DNA of 64,000 nt from Clostridia bacterium (GTDB taxonomy: Bacteria; Bacillota; Clostridia; Christensenellales; Borkfalkiaceae). The notes below the pieces were generated by a model, which saw only the letters and a list, made by a program, of their open reading frames with translations, was not told the origin of the DNA and did not search any database. How positions within the stretch are numbered: position 1 is the first letter of the stretch; the number at the start of each line of letters is the position of its first letter. This document shows, one piece after another, positions 38,935 to 48,776 of this stretch. Made by a program: the position numbers and the translations under genes. The stretch covers positions 1-64,000 of the forward strand of contig JAGAIW010000028.1 in the NCBI GenBank assembly GCA_017626305.1. Reading direction: 5' to 3'.

Positions 38935-40743
38935 ATGAAAAATACGAAAACGTTAAAAATTGCATCTCTTACGACAATTGCTGCGGTATGCGCTGTTTCG
39001 GGTGTTTTTGCAATCAACGCAAACACGGTAAGCGCTAATACGGCTGATTTCCATGAAGTTGGGGCATCTGTCCGTGTTGCAGAAGATAAGGGTATTCGTT
39101 TCGCATTCGGTTTGTCTGAACAAATGACGGGCGAAGGCTATGAAATTGGTACGCTCGTTATCCCTAAAGACGTGCTTGGCGAAAACGAATTGAACCACAA
39201 CAGCGATACCGCTGATACGGTAACGGTAGATTATCAAGCAATCCCTTGTACTAAGAATTGGGTTCCCCATAACCTTGTCAAAGGTGCGAAGGAAGGCTAC
39301 AATTACTACAATGCGGCGTTGACGAGTATTCCCAATATCGAATACAACACCGTATTGGTAGCAAGAAGCTACTACTTAAAAGACGGTGTTTACACCTATT
39401 CCGCGCCCGTAGAACGTTCTATCGGTTACGTAGCATCTGCTGCTCTTAACGACGGATTTGAAGATACGAAAGGGATTTTGAACGATATCGTAACGACTGG
39501 TTTTGGCGGAACGGCATTGACAGCTGAAGCCAAGGTAGAAGTCGTTGGCGCAAGCAAAACACTCGACGTTACGGCAAGCAACGAATTGGGTTATTTGCCT
39601 GTATGGAGCACTTCCGACGAAACGGTTGCAACCGTAGATAAGACGGGTAAAGTAACGGGCTTAAAGAGTGGCGAAGTAACGATTAAGGCAACGGTTGGCG
39701 AAACGAGCGCAGAAAAGAAAATCTTCGTAGCAGGCGGTTTGACAAGCAACCAAATCGGCGTTCACGCATATGGTTGGAATCAAACGGGTAACGCTACTTA
39801 TTTCAATATGGCTACGGGTAACAACGGTGAAATGGTTGTGACGGCGAAATTTGCAGGTTCTACCACCCACTATCCCGCACTTTCGTTGATAAACCTTGAT
39901 AGCGTGGATTATTTTAATAAGTTGATTGAAAACGGAATTTCTAAATTAACCTTTAACCTTCAAGTTGGCGGTGCGAATGCTGCTAACGTTTCCGACTTGT
40001 ACGTATTCGGCAAAGCGTTGACCTCATTTGCTCAAAAAGACGGTTTCTATATCGTTGAAATTGATTTGCAATATCTTGTAGATAATTACGCAAAAGCATC
40101 TGGAATGGGAACGAGTGTGGAAGCGTATCAGTCAGAAGTAAACAATATGTTCCTTGCTTGGAAATCCACGGGCTGGACGAATAGAGATTACGTGTTCACC
40201 TTCTCTAACGTTGCATACAGGGGTGGTTTGTTTGCTGAAAATATCGGTTGCCGTGTAAACGGTTACGATATGACGGGTAACGAATCGTATTTCAAGCTTG
40301 AACAAGGTCTTAATGGAGAAATGGTTATAACAACTTTATTCCAAGCTTCTTGGGATCCTTATCACGCAGGTCTTGTTTGGAATAATATTGAAAGCAAAGA
40401 GTACTATGACAGCTTGGTTAACAAGGGATATACATACTTAACGTTCGATTTGAAGGTTGACGGCGCAGATAAGGATAAGGTTTCCGACTTGTATATGTTC
40501 TGCGGACAACAGCTCACCCAAATTGAACAACAAAATGGCGTATATAAGGTTAAGATTTTGGTAAGCGATATTTCGAGAGTATATGACGCGGTTCAAACTT
40601 ATATTCCCAACGGTGAAAGAAAAGGTCAAACGGGTAGCAGACACGGTATGTTCCTTGCTTGGAGAGATAACCGTGGTAGTGACAGAGGCTTAACGAGAAA
40701 CTACACTTTCACAATTTCTAACGTTGCTTACGTTGCTGAATAA
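38935..40743 (+). CDS. Secreted surface protein with BIG2 domain and two copies of a recurring module
   Basis: A 602-residue protein with a Sec signal peptide (hydrophobic residues 8-28, likely cleavage after VSA). Residues about 40-185 form a module shared with the protein at 43047, recognisable by IPKDVLGENEL and VARSYY. A BIG2 domain follows (about 190-265, with VWSTSDETVATV). Two copies of the SNQIG/LYVFGKAL module occupy about 267-430 and 433-602. The second copy is the most divergent. It has no LPxTG anchor. It is probably a secreted or loosely attached glycan-binding protein. Confidence 0.8.
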   Translation: MKNTKTLKIASLTTIAAVCAVSGVFAINANTVSANTADFHEVGASVRVAEDKGIRFAFGLSEQMTGEGYEIGTLVIPKDVLGENELNHNSDTADTVTVDYQAIPCTKNWVPHNLVKGAKEGYNYYNAALTSIPNIEYNTVLVARSYYLKDGVYTYSAPVERSIGYVASAALNDGFEDTKGILNDIVTTGFGGTALTAEAKVEVVGASKTLDVTASNELGYLPVWSTSDETVATVDKTGKVTGLKSGEVTIKATVGETSAEKKIFVAGGLTSNQIGVHAYGWNQTGNATYFNMATGNNGEMVVTAKFAGSTTHYPALSLINLDSVDYFNKLIENGISKLTFNLQVGGANAANVSDLYVFGKALTSFAQKDGFYIVEIDLQYLVDNYAKASGMGTSVEAYQSEVNNMFLAWKSTGWTNRDYVFTFSNVAYRGGLFAENIGCRVNGYDMTGNESYFKLEQGLNGEMVITTLFQASWDPYHAGLVWNNIESKEYYDSLVNKGYTYLTFDLKVDGADKDKVSDLYMFCGQQLTQIEQQNGVYKVKILVSDISRVYDAVQTYIPNGERKGQTGSRHGMFLAWRDNRGSDRGLTRNYTFTISNVAYVAE

Positions 40744-40872
40744 TTTAAGTACATAAACTAAAAGGAGCTCTTGAAGCCCGTGAAAGCGGGCTTCAAGGGA
40801 GTTTCCTAGCAATAAGTATTTAAAAAAATAAAAAATAGCGGATAGGCAACTATCAGTGAAAAGAGAAAAACA
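40744..40872 (+). other. Intergenic region with a strong hairpin, no T-run
   Basis: CTTGAAGCCCG (40770-40780) pairs perfectly with CGGGCTTCAAG (40787-40797), leaving a six-base loop. No poly-T follows, so it looks like an RNA-stabilising or processing element rather than a terminator. A smaller hairpin (GATAG/CTATC, 40841-40854) precedes the alpha-galactosidase start. No convincing promoter is seen. Confidence 0.5.
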
Positions 40873-43050
40873 ATGAGTATTCGTTTTTGTGAAGAAAATA
40901 AAACGTTTTATTTAACGGGAAAAGAATGCAGCTATTTCTTTCGTATCAACAACGAGGGATATTTAGAGCATTTGTATTACGGAAAAAGGTTGTCGGAAGA
41001 AAACCTTTCTTGGATGTTTGAAAAGATGCACTGTTCTTTCTCGCCCTGCTATATGGAGTGGAAAGACATCTCTTTGAACGTAGTTCCACAAGAATTTGCA
41101 ATCTACGGACGTGGGGATTACCGTATTCCGTCCGTACTTGTAAAAATGCAAAACGGAAGCCGTATTACGGACTTCCGCTATAAAACACACACAATTTTGG
41201 ATGAAAAGCCTGCAATTTCATGTATGCCGACTTTGCGCGGCGGTGAAACGCTTGTCGTTACCTTGGAAGATAAAGTCAACCATTTAGAGATTGATTTATA
41301 CTATACGGTCTATGAAGACGTTTCCGCGGTGGCACGTCGCAGTGTGCTTCGAAACGGTGGTAATACAGCCGTTTCGGTGTTGAAATGCAGCAGCTTTAAC
41401 ATAGATATCAATCGCGCGGACTTTGATATCGTTGCCTTGTACGGCGCACCTACGCGCGAGAGAGAAATTGAACGCACACCCTTATCGCACAATATTAGCG
41501 AAGTAAGCAGTACGCGCGGTGCGTCCTCACATCAAGCCAATCCGTTTATGGCGCTTTGTGATAAAACTGCAAATGAGTACAACGGCGAGGTGTACGGTTT
41601 TAACCTGATTTATTCGGGGTCGCACTCTATCAAAGTGCAGGAAACGGAGATTGCGTTTACGCGGGTAAGCGGCGGAATCAACGAACAAGATTTTTGTTGG
41701 TATTTGGACGTTGGCGAAAGTTTTGAAACGCCTGAGGCGGTACTTGCGTACAGTGACAGTGGCTTCAATAAACTGTCACAACAATTCCACGATTTATATC
41801 GGGAGTACTTAATTAACCCCAATTTTGCGTATAAGAAACGCCCCGTGCTTCTCAATAATTGGGAAAGTACCTATTTCGATTTTAACGAAAAGAAACTTTG
41901 CGACTTGATTGAAAAAGCGAAAGGTACGGGGATTGATACGTTCGTTTTGGACGACGGATGGTTTGGAAAACGCAATGATGATTGGTCAAGCCTTGGCGAT
42001 TGGTTTGTGGATAGCAATAAATTGCCGGGCGGTTTGACGGCAGTCATTGAAAAATGCCGTGCGTGCGGTATGAAATTCGGGCTTTGGTTCGAACCCGAAA
42101 TGATTAGCGAAAATAGCGATTTATTCCGCGCGCATCCCAATTGGCATATCGCCGCCCCCGATATCAAGGCTTGTAAAAGCCGTCACCAGTGGATGTTGGA
42201 CTTTGCCAACCCCGAGGTGGTGGATTACATGAAAAAGACGGTGGGGAATATGTTGCGCGAAAACGACATTTCCTACGTAAAATGGGATGCAAACCGCACG
42301 ATGACGGAATTTTATTCCCCGTATTTACCAACGGAACGTCAGAAGGAAACAGCACACCGTTATATGCTGGGTGTGTACGAGCTCGCAAGGTACTTAACGG
42401 AAACGTTCCCGAACGTATTTTTTGAGGGTTGTGCAGGCGGCGGCGGTCGGTTTGACCCTGCAATGTTGTATTACTTCCCTCAAATTTGGACAAGCGACAA
42501 TTCAGATGCGGCGTCCCGCTCGTATATTCAATATGGTACGAGTATGTGCTATCCCTTATCGGCAATGAGCGGACATGTTTCCATTTGTCCGAATCATCAG
42601 GTCGGTCGAGTAACACCGATGCAAAGCCGTATGGATATGGCAAGTTTTTGTTCGACTGGGTATGAACTCAACTTGCATGCTTTGACGGAAGAAGATTTTG
42701 CAAAAATCAGCGGACATATCGCATTCTATAACAGTATTCACGATTTAATTTTGAAAGGGGATCTGTACCGTTTGTTGAGTCCTTTCGAGGGGAATTATTT
42801 CTCGCAAATGGTCGTATCCAAGGATAAAACGCGTGCAGTCTTCATCATTATGAAACTTTTGGCGAAGTGTAATGACGCGTATCCTTTTGTGAAATTAAAG
42901 GGCTTGGATAAGGATAAATATTATTTCATCGCGGATATGGGTACGTTCAAGGGGGATGTTTTGATGAATATCGGTTTACGCTTCCCCAAGAATCTGAAAG
43001 ATTTTGAAACGAAATGCTTCACGATTGAAGCGGTGAAAAAAGAGTCATGA
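40873..43050 (+). CDS. GH36 family alpha-galactosidase
   Basis: A 725-residue cytoplasmic enzyme. The GH36 hallmarks are present: LDDGWFGKRNDDWSSLGDW, the KWDANR motif with nucleophile Asp472, and TSDNSDAASR with acid/base Asp542, exactly 70 residues apart as in characterised enzymes. It removes alpha-linked galactose, for instance from raffinose-type or galactomannan oligosaccharides. With the GH2 enzyme it covers both anomers of galactose. Its stop codon overlaps the next start (ATGATG). Confidence 0.95.
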   Translation: MSIRFCEENKTFYLTGKECSYFFRINNEGYLEHLYYGKRLSEENLSWMFEKMHCSFSPCYMEWKDISLNVVPQEFAIYGRGDYRIPSVLVKMQNGSRITDFRYKTHTILDEKPAISCMPTLRGGETLVVTLEDKVNHLEIDLYYTVYEDVSAVARRSVLRNGGNTAVSVLKCSSFNIDINRADFDIVALYGAPTREREIERTPLSHNISEVSSTRGASSHQANPFMALCDKTANEYNGEVYGFNLIYSGSHSIKVQETEIAFTRVSGGINEQDFCWYLDVGESFETPEAVLAYSDSGFNKLSQQFHDLYREYLINPNFAYKKRPVLLNNWESTYFDFNEKKLCDLIEKAKGTGIDTFVLDDGWFGKRNDDWSSLGDWFVDSNKLPGGLTAVIEKCRACGMKFGLWFEPEMISENSDLFRAHPNWHIAAPDIKACKSRHQWMLDFANPEVVDYMKKTVGNMLRENDISYVKWDANRTMTEFYSPYLPTERQKETAHRYMLGVYELARYLTETFPNVFFEGCAGGGGRFDPAMLYYFPQIWTSDNSDAASRSYIQYGTSMCYPLSAMSGHVSICPNHQVGRVTPMQSRMDMASFCSTGYELNLHALTEEDFAKISGHIAFYNSIHDLILKGDLYRLLSPFEGNYFSQMVVSKDKTRAVFIIMKLLAKCNDAYPFVKLKGLDKDKYYFIADMGTFKGDVLMNIGLRFPKNLKDFETKCFTIEAVKKES

Positions 43051-45278
43051 TGAAAAAGAAAGTTATTTCCATTTTATCAATATGCGCTCTTGGGATAGCG
43101 GGCTTTGCATGTGGGAATCTGCAATCGACGCAGGTATCGGCGCTGGAAACGACGGTGTACGTATCTTCAAGCGGTAACGATAACGGTGCGGGGACGGACG
43201 CTTCTCCGTACGCAACGCTGAATAAGGCATTAGAAGAAGTCGCTGACGGTGGCACGGTCGTTTTGAAAGATACGGTGGTGTTGAGTAATTGGGCTGCGCA
43301 CGGTAAAACGGTTACCGTAACGGGCGGGGGATTGGACGTAAGCGGCTTGGCGGAATCGGATTTCAACGACGGTAAAGGCACGAAAATGAAAGAAATTGTC
43401 ATCAATGACAATGTGACGTTTACCGATATATCGTGGACGGTAGATTCTACTTTGGAAACTTTCATTTATGCCAACGGCTATAAAATGACCGTCGGCACAG
43501 GCGTTTCTTACAGCAACGAAAACGTAAGACTTTTTGGCGGTGGTAAGGAAGGTTCGACGGTGGCAAATACGGATTTGACCGTACTTTCAGGGACGTATAA
43601 CTATATTTACGGCGGTAGCTTAAGAAGTACGGTTACGGGCAATACAAACCTTACCGTGGGCGGAACGGTGAATAACAATGCGTCGAATATCGATTCTCAA
43701 ATAAAATCGGGGCATGAGTTCATCTATTCTGTTCTTGGAGGCGGTCATGTAGATATCGTAAAGGGCAGCACCAACGTGTATTTCCAAGATTCTGCAAAAG
43801 CGGTGTATGTAGCAGGCGGTTCATATGGCTATGGCTGTAGCATTGCAAAAGGTTCTAACGTGTCGGTAAAAGGCGGTACGCTCATGGGGGTATATGGTAG
43901 CTGTTTGAGCGGCGGGCATAGCGGCAGCGGCGCAAACGTCCGTATTGAAGACGGCACAATGCAGCAGGTTTTTGGCGGTAGCGAAGGTCAAATTGTGACA
44001 GGCGACGTAGACGTACGTATTGTTGGAGGTTCGGTTACCCGCCGTATCTATGCTGGTAGTTACGGCGATGGCTCGACCAAGTACGTGGTAAAAGGGAAAG
44101 TAAGCCTTGAACTTGGCGGTGACGTAGACATTTCTTTTTCTGCAAGCCAAAGTGATAAAGGCATTTACGGACGTTCCCGTTACAACGGTGACGAGGAAAA
44201 TTGCCAAATCGTCTTTACCAGTCAAGCAGCGTACGAAGCCTATAAAAATCAATTGGGCGGTAAGGATTGGGGCGCGAGCTATGTAATGGGTAGCACGGCG
44301 GCTGCGGACGAATATCACTACTACACGTATTCGGCGGATGGCAACGTAATTACGCAAGCTTGCGCATATCACGACACGCTTTCCGCAACGGCTACTATCG
44401 GATTAGATGAAAGTATTTCCTTACAATATACAGGCAACGCAATTACACCCATCGGCATTGATTGTTCTGCCGATTGGGAATACGATAAACCGATGGTTGC
44501 GTATGGCAACAACGTAGAGTGCGGTAAAGCAAATTATACCGTTACGGCGGGGCAGGTATGCGTTGAAGATAGTTTCATCATTGTAAAAACGCCCGTCGTT
44601 TTGGGAGGCAGCGTTCGCCTTTCCGCGCCGAGCGGGCTTCGTTTCCAATCTAAAGTTCCCAGTGAATTGGCGAATTCGGGCGCAACGTTCGGTACACTTT
44701 ATATTCCTAAAGACGTTTTAGGCGCAAATGAATTGACCGTGGCTACGCCCACGGTGGAAAACGTGCAACAGACGAAGTGGGCAACGGATAGCGTTCGGGA
44801 AAATAATTCTCAGCAATATGAAGAAGGGTGCGAATATTTCAACGCGGTATTGACGGGGATTCCTGAAGAACATTATGATAAGGTAATCGTTGCGCGTAGC
44901 TATGTGTATGCGAATGGGCAGTATTACTATTCGGACACGGTAGAGCGTTCGGTCGCGCAGATTTCCGCGTGTGCACTTAAAGACGGCTATACAAACCAAA
45001 TTTTGTACGATTACGTAGACAAAGCGCTTGCGGATTCTACCGTATCCATGGAAAGTAAAGTCACCGTATACGAGGGTGAGAGTTATCAACTGACGTTGAC
45101 GGGTAACAAGGGCTACGCGGTGATTTGGTCGACGGATAGTAATATTCTTACCGTAGACGAGAACGGTAAAATCACAGTCGGCGATGATGAAGGGAACGCC
45201 TTGGTAATGGCAAAAATCGGCAGTCAAATTGTGAAATGTACGGTCACCGTAAAACAGAGATGGACGGGATATTATTAA
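43047..45278 (+). CDS. Secreted surface protein: beta-helix + recurring module + BIG2
   Basis: A 743-residue exported protein. The hydrophobic N-terminus can be read as a lipobox (GFAC) or as a Sec signal cleaved after VSA, so the anchor is uncertain. Residues about 35-60 have the pectate-lyase-superfamily start (GNDNGAGTDASPYATLNKAL), and a Gly-rich parallel beta helix runs to about 375. Residues about 515-665 match the N-terminal module of the protein at 38935 (IPKDVLGANEL, VARSYV, VERSVA). A BIG2-like domain closes the chain. A binding or cell-surface structural role is likely. Confidence 0.75.
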   Translation: MMKKKVISILSICALGIAGFACGNLQSTQVSALETTVYVSSSGNDNGAGTDASPYATLNKALEEVADGGTVVLKDTVVLSNWAAHGKTVTVTGGGLDVSGLAESDFNDGKGTKMKEIVINDNVTFTDISWTVDSTLETFIYANGYKMTVGTGVSYSNENVRLFGGGKEGSTVANTDLTVLSGTYNYIYGGSLRSTVTGNTNLTVGGTVNNNASNIDSQIKSGHEFIYSVLGGGHVDIVKGSTNVYFQDSAKAVYVAGGSYGYGCSIAKGSNVSVKGGTLMGVYGSCLSGGHSGSGANVRIEDGTMQQVFGGSEGQIVTGDVDVRIVGGSVTRRIYAGSYGDGSTKYVVKGKVSLELGGDVDISFSASQSDKGIYGRSRYNGDEENCQIVFTSQAAYEAYKNQLGGKDWGASYVMGSTAAADEYHYYTYSADGNVITQACAYHDTLSATATIGLDESISLQYTGNAITPIGIDCSADWEYDKPMVAYGNNVECGKANYTVTAGQVCVEDSFIIVKTPVVLGGSVRLSAPSGLRFQSKVPSELANSGATFGTLYIPKDVLGANELTVATPTVENVQQTKWATDSVRENNSQQYEEGCEYFNAVLTGIPEEHYDKVIVARSYVYANGQYYYSDTVERSVAQISACALKDGYTNQILYDYVDKALADSTVSMESKVTVYEGESYQLTLTGNKGYAVIWSTDSNILTVDENGKITVGDDEGNALVMAKIGSQIVKCTVTVKQRWTGYY

Positions 45279-45332
45279 TTCTAATCAGCAGAACAAGCAA
45301 GACGAGAAAAAATAATTTTTAGAGGGAATATT

Positions 45333-46097
45333 ATGGATAGATATAATTTATTAAAAACGAAATTTGACAAAAAAGAAAAAATTGTCGGTACGACGATGAC
45401 GATGATTGGCAGTTCGCTCATTTTGGAAAAAATGGCAGGCAGAGAGGATATCGATTATATATTGTTTGACACTGAACACGGTATTTTCGACGCGCAAAAT
45501 CTAGTGCCGCTGCTTCAAACGATGCGCCTTTTGAAAATTCCTTCCCTTGTAAGAGTGCAAGACGCCGAATATCATTTGGTCGCAAAGCTTATTGATATGG
45601 GTGCGGACGGTATTATGATTCCTCGAACGGAAACGTTGCAGCAACTTCGCACCGCTATTGACGGTTTGCTTTTCGCTCCCGACGGAAGAAAAGGTATGGG
45701 CGGTTGCGGTCAGTTCAGACCGGGCGAAAAGTTCACGGATTTCAAAAACACTCGATTTTTACTGCCTCAAATCGAATCGCCCGAAGGTATCAAAAACCTG
45801 CCTGCAATGTTAGAAACGTACGGCGAATATATCAGTGCGGTCATCATCGGGCCGTACGATATGTCAGTTATGGTAGGCACGCCTGCCAATATCGGCAGTG
45901 AGACTATGGACAAAGCGGTGCAAGAAGTATTTGACATCTGTAAAAAATACAACAAATCTTGCGGTATCTTCTGCGACAATGAAATTTTAGCGAAAAAATA
46001 CCGTGATATGGGTGCCAACGTTTTATGGATGGCGGTTGACAGAGATTATTACATGCGTGGTTTGAACGCTATGTTGGACGGTGTGAAAGAATTATAA
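45333..46097 (+). CDS. HpaI/HpcH-type class II aldolase (2-keto-3-deoxy sugar acid aldolase)
   Basis: A 254-residue TIM-barrel aldolase. FDTEHGIFD holds the active-site His, IMIPRTE and PQIESPEG carry the metal-binding Glu, and IGPYDMS the metal-binding Asp. The family cleaves 4-hydroxy-2-oxo acids, including 2-keto-3-deoxy-rhamnonate and -galactonate types, to pyruvate and an aldehyde. Its place next to a 2-hydroxyacid dehydrogenase and an aldo/keto reductase, and near the rhamnose genes, fits a sugar-acid route. The exact substrate is unknown. Confidence 0.85.
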   Translation: MDRYNLLKTKFDKKEKIVGTTMTMIGSSLILEKMAGREDIDYILFDTEHGIFDAQNLVPLLQTMRLLKIPSLVRVQDAEYHLVAKLIDMGADGIMIPRTETLQQLRTAIDGLLFAPDGRKGMGGCGQFRPGEKFTDFKNTRFLLPQIESPEGIKNLPAMLETYGEYISAVIIGPYDMSVMVGTPANIGSETMDKAVQEVFDICKKYNKSCGIFCDNEILAKKYRDMGANVLWMAVDRDYYMRGLNAMLDGVKEL

Positions 46098-46113
46098 GAG
46101 GACGGTAGAAAGG

Positions 46114-47070
46114 ATGAAAATTGTGGTTGTAGATACCCCCAGAGAATTTGAAGGCGAAATTGATTGGAGCGAGCTGTTAACACTTGGCGAAACGAGAATT
46201 TATCACCAAACTCCGCAGGAAGAAATCGCAAACGTCATCGGCGATGCGGAAATCGTTTTAATCAACAAAGGGGAAATTAATAAGGAAATTTTGGAGAAAT
46301 GCCCCAATATCAAATATATTTCCGTCATTGCAACGGGCTTTAATAAAATTGATTTGGTGGAAGCGAAAAAACGCGGTATCCTCGTATCCAACGTTCCCTC
46401 TTACGGCAGTAAGGCAATCGGTCAACACGCCGTTGCATTGTTGATGGAAATCACCAACCATATCGCACATCACGACCAAGAGGTTAGAAAATTGCGCAGA
46501 AGCAGTGATACGGATTGGTGTTTCTGGGACTATCCCGTTTACGAATTAGAGTATAAAACGCTTGGCGTAATCGGGCTTGGTAGAATCGGTAAAACGGTCG
46601 CGACGGCTTGTATGGCGATGGGTGTCAACGTGATTGCCTATGACGATTATCAAAGTGAAGATATGCTGAAGTTGGGCGTGGAATACGTGTCGCTCGACGA
46701 ATTGTTGGCGCGCTCGGATATGATCAGTATGCACTGTCCGTTGATGGAAAGCACCGCCAATATGATAAATAAGGAAACAATTGCCAAGATGAAAGACGGT
46801 GTCATCATTCTCAATAACAGTAGAGGCGGTTTGATTAACGAACAGGATTTGGCAGACGCGTTGCATAGCGGTAAAGTGCTTGGGGCGGGCTTGGACGTTG
46901 TTGCGGTAGAACCGATTGAAAAGGACAACCCGCTTTTGACCGCGCCGAATTGTTTCATTACACCGCATATCAGTTGGGCGGCTTTGGATACGAGAAGAAG
47001 ATTGATTCGTTTTGCTATTGACAACGTAAAGAAATATTTAGAGGGCAATCCGATAAATATAGTGAATTGA
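46114..47070 (+). CDS. D-isomer-specific 2-hydroxyacid dehydrogenase (glycerate dehydrogenase/hydroxypyruvate reductase type)
   Basis: A 318-residue NAD-dependent dehydrogenase. The Rossmann motif is GLGRIGKTVAT, and the catalytic triad is seen as Arg in NNSRGG, Glu in AVEPIEKDNP and His in TPHISW. The enzyme should interconvert a 2-keto acid and a D-2-hydroxy acid such as hydroxypyruvate and D-glycerate, or pyruvate and D-lactate. It probably disposes of the keto acid made by the adjacent aldolase. It is co-oriented, 16 bases after that gene. Confidence 0.9.
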   Translation: MKIVVVDTPREFEGEIDWSELLTLGETRIYHQTPQEEIANVIGDAEIVLINKGEINKEILEKCPNIKYISVIATGFNKIDLVEAKKRGILVSNVPSYGSKAIGQHAVALLMEITNHIAHHDQEVRKLRRSSDTDWCFWDYPVYELEYKTLGVIGLGRIGKTVATACMAMGVNVIAYDDYQSEDMLKLGVEYVSLDELLARSDMISMHCPLMESTANMINKETIAKMKDGVIILNNSRGGLINEQDLADALHSGKVLGAGLDVVAVEPIEKDNPLLTAPNCFITPHISWAALDTRRRLIRFAIDNVKKYLEGNPINIVN

Positions 47071-47125
47071 TGTTTAGCCTTTAGAAAATATAAAAAGCGG
47101 ATATTGAAATTACGGGAGAGTATTT

Positions 47126-48124
47126 ATGCAGTATATAAAGATTAAAGGGTTAGAAAAAGATATATCCAGATTGGTGTTTGGGACGGCCACCCCCAAACTG
47201 TTTGCGGCAGTTGCACCCAATGCAACCAAACAAGACGAAGAAGCGGCGTTTGCACTCCTAGATACGGTATTTTCCGCAGGAATTAACACGTTTGACTGTG
47301 CTGCGCATTACGGCGAAGAAATCATGGGCCGATGGATGGCGGCAAGAAATAATCGGGATAAGTGTGTGATATTGACCAAAGGCGCGCACCCGAATGCTTG
47401 GCGCGACAGAGTAACCGATTACGATATTTTATCGGATGCAAACGACTCTTTAAAGAAATTACAAACTGATAAAATTGACATTTATATGTTGCATAGAGAT
47501 AGTCGCAAAGCGCCCGTCGGTATGATTGTAGAAGCGCTGAATAGACTTTATCAGGAAGGTAAAATTGCGGCGTTCGGTGGTTCGAATTGGACTCATCAAA
47601 GAATAGAAGAAGCGAACGAATATGCTTTAAAGCATAATTTGCTCCCCTTCACGGTATCCAGTCCAAATTTTGGCTTGGCGGAGCAGGTAAGCGACCCGTG
47701 GGTTGCGGACGCGAAGTTTTCAGATCCTTGTGTAACAATATCCGGTCCTGAAAACGTGGCTGCAAGACGTTGGTATGCTGAAAAAGGTATAACAGTCTTT
47801 GCTTATTCAAGCCTTGCGCGCGGTTTCTTCTCAGGCGCATTTAGCAGTGAGAAACCCGAAGAAGCCTACAAGATTATGGATGATGCGGGGATTAAGGGGT
47901 ATTATTGCTCTCAAAATATTGAAAGACTTCGCAGATGTGAGATTCTTGCAAGGAAGAAAGGTGTGAAGGTCGCGCAGGTTGCTTTGGCGTGGATTTTTTC
48001 GCAGGATATGAGTCTTTGCGCGCTTTCTAGCCCTGTTACCAAGGAACAAATATACGATAATATCGAGGCGATGGAACTGAAACTTTCTTTCGACGAAGTG
48101 AAGTGGCTGGATCTTGTTGATTAA
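47126..48124 (+). CDS. Aldo/keto reductase
   Basis: A 332-residue NAD(P)H-dependent reductase with the AKR tetrad: Asp and Tyr in FDCAAHYGEE, Lys in ILTKGAH and His in MLHRDS. The C-terminal part has VAQVALAWIFSQ. A family member next to an aldolase would reduce the released aldehyde, for example lactaldehyde or glyceraldehyde; this is an inference. It is followed directly by the 3' remnant of a surface-protein gene. Confidence 0.9.
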   Translation: MQYIKIKGLEKDISRLVFGTATPKLFAAVAPNATKQDEEAAFALLDTVFSAGINTFDCAAHYGEEIMGRWMAARNNRDKCVILTKGAHPNAWRDRVTDYDILSDANDSLKKLQTDKIDIYMLHRDSRKAPVGMIVEALNRLYQEGKIAAFGGSNWTHQRIEEANEYALKHNLLPFTVSSPNFGLAEQVSDPWVADAKFSDPCVTISGPENVAARRWYAEKGITVFAYSSLARGFFSGAFSSEKPEEAYKIMDDAGIKGYYCSQNIERLRRCEILARKKGVKVAQVALAWIFSQDMSLCALSSPVTKEQIYDNIEAMELKLSFDEVKWLDLVD

Positions 48125-48137
48125 TGCGTACGAATAA

Positions 48138-48710
48138 AACAAGGGAAGTTATTTTAAAAGCGGTACGATTAGAAATCTTGCGTTTACGAACGCACGAATC
48201 AACGGTAGCTGTTTCCTTGCGAATAAATTGAATATGAACGCGCTGGTTAAGAACGTATATATTGAAATCAGCGTAACGACGGTAGCAAAACCCAGCGGTG
48301 GAACAACCGTAAGTTTTGGTACGGACTGGGAAGGAAGAACGAGTGTTATCGCTTCGCAAATGCAATATAATTCTACGGTGAGAAACGTCGTGATACAGTA
48401 TAACGAGTTGGTCAATACGGCATGCGGCGGAGTTAGCGGCTTTGCATTTTATTGTGACGCGTATTACCAAAACGGTGTCGTAAACTATACGGGAAATCGG
48501 GTAGACGGCGTTTACTGTTATGGCGCAGGCATTAACAAGCAGGTAGGGTTAAGCGCGCCTGCCTTCAACCCGAATCATCACGGCGAATACGCTACGTATG
48601 ATACGTTTATTGCGGCGAACATTGATTTTAGTCAATGGGATAAACCGTTCTGGACGGTAAAAGCGGACGGCGGTATTTGCGCAACGAGCGCGCTTGCTAC
48701 AAATGCGTAA
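48138..48710 (+). pseudogene. 3' remnant of a surface beta-helix protein gene
   Basis: An open frame from 48138 to the TAA at 48710 encodes about 190 residues. It starts with a helix-rung pattern (GTIRNLAFTNARING) that clearly continues from something upstream, but the frame begins only 13 bases after the reductase stop codon with no start codon before 48228. The composition and Gly/Asn-rich strands match the GLUG-like ends of surface proteins. The 5' part appears to be deleted. An initiation at the Met at 48228 is possible, but no ribosome site is seen. Confidence 0.7.
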
Positions 48711-48728
48711 CGCTTAAAAGAAAAAAAT

Positions 48729-48775
48729 AAAAGCTTTTGGAAAGTACATTTCCAAAAGCTTTTATTATACTGTTT
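48729..48775. terminator. Bidirectional terminator between convergent genes
   Basis: A perfect 15-bp stem (48729-48743 with 48749-48763) ends in four T on the plus strand and is preceded by A-rich sequence that gives T on the minus strand. It separates the surface-gene remnant from the convergent DeoR-type gene. Confidence 0.85.
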
Positions 48776-48776
48776 T

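Noticed and set aside
45333-46097. HpaI-type aldolase as a definite 2-keto-3-deoxy-rhamnonate aldolase
   Set aside because: Motifs identify the family only. No rhamnonate dehydratase or rhamnose dehydrogenase is nearby, so the specific name is not supported.
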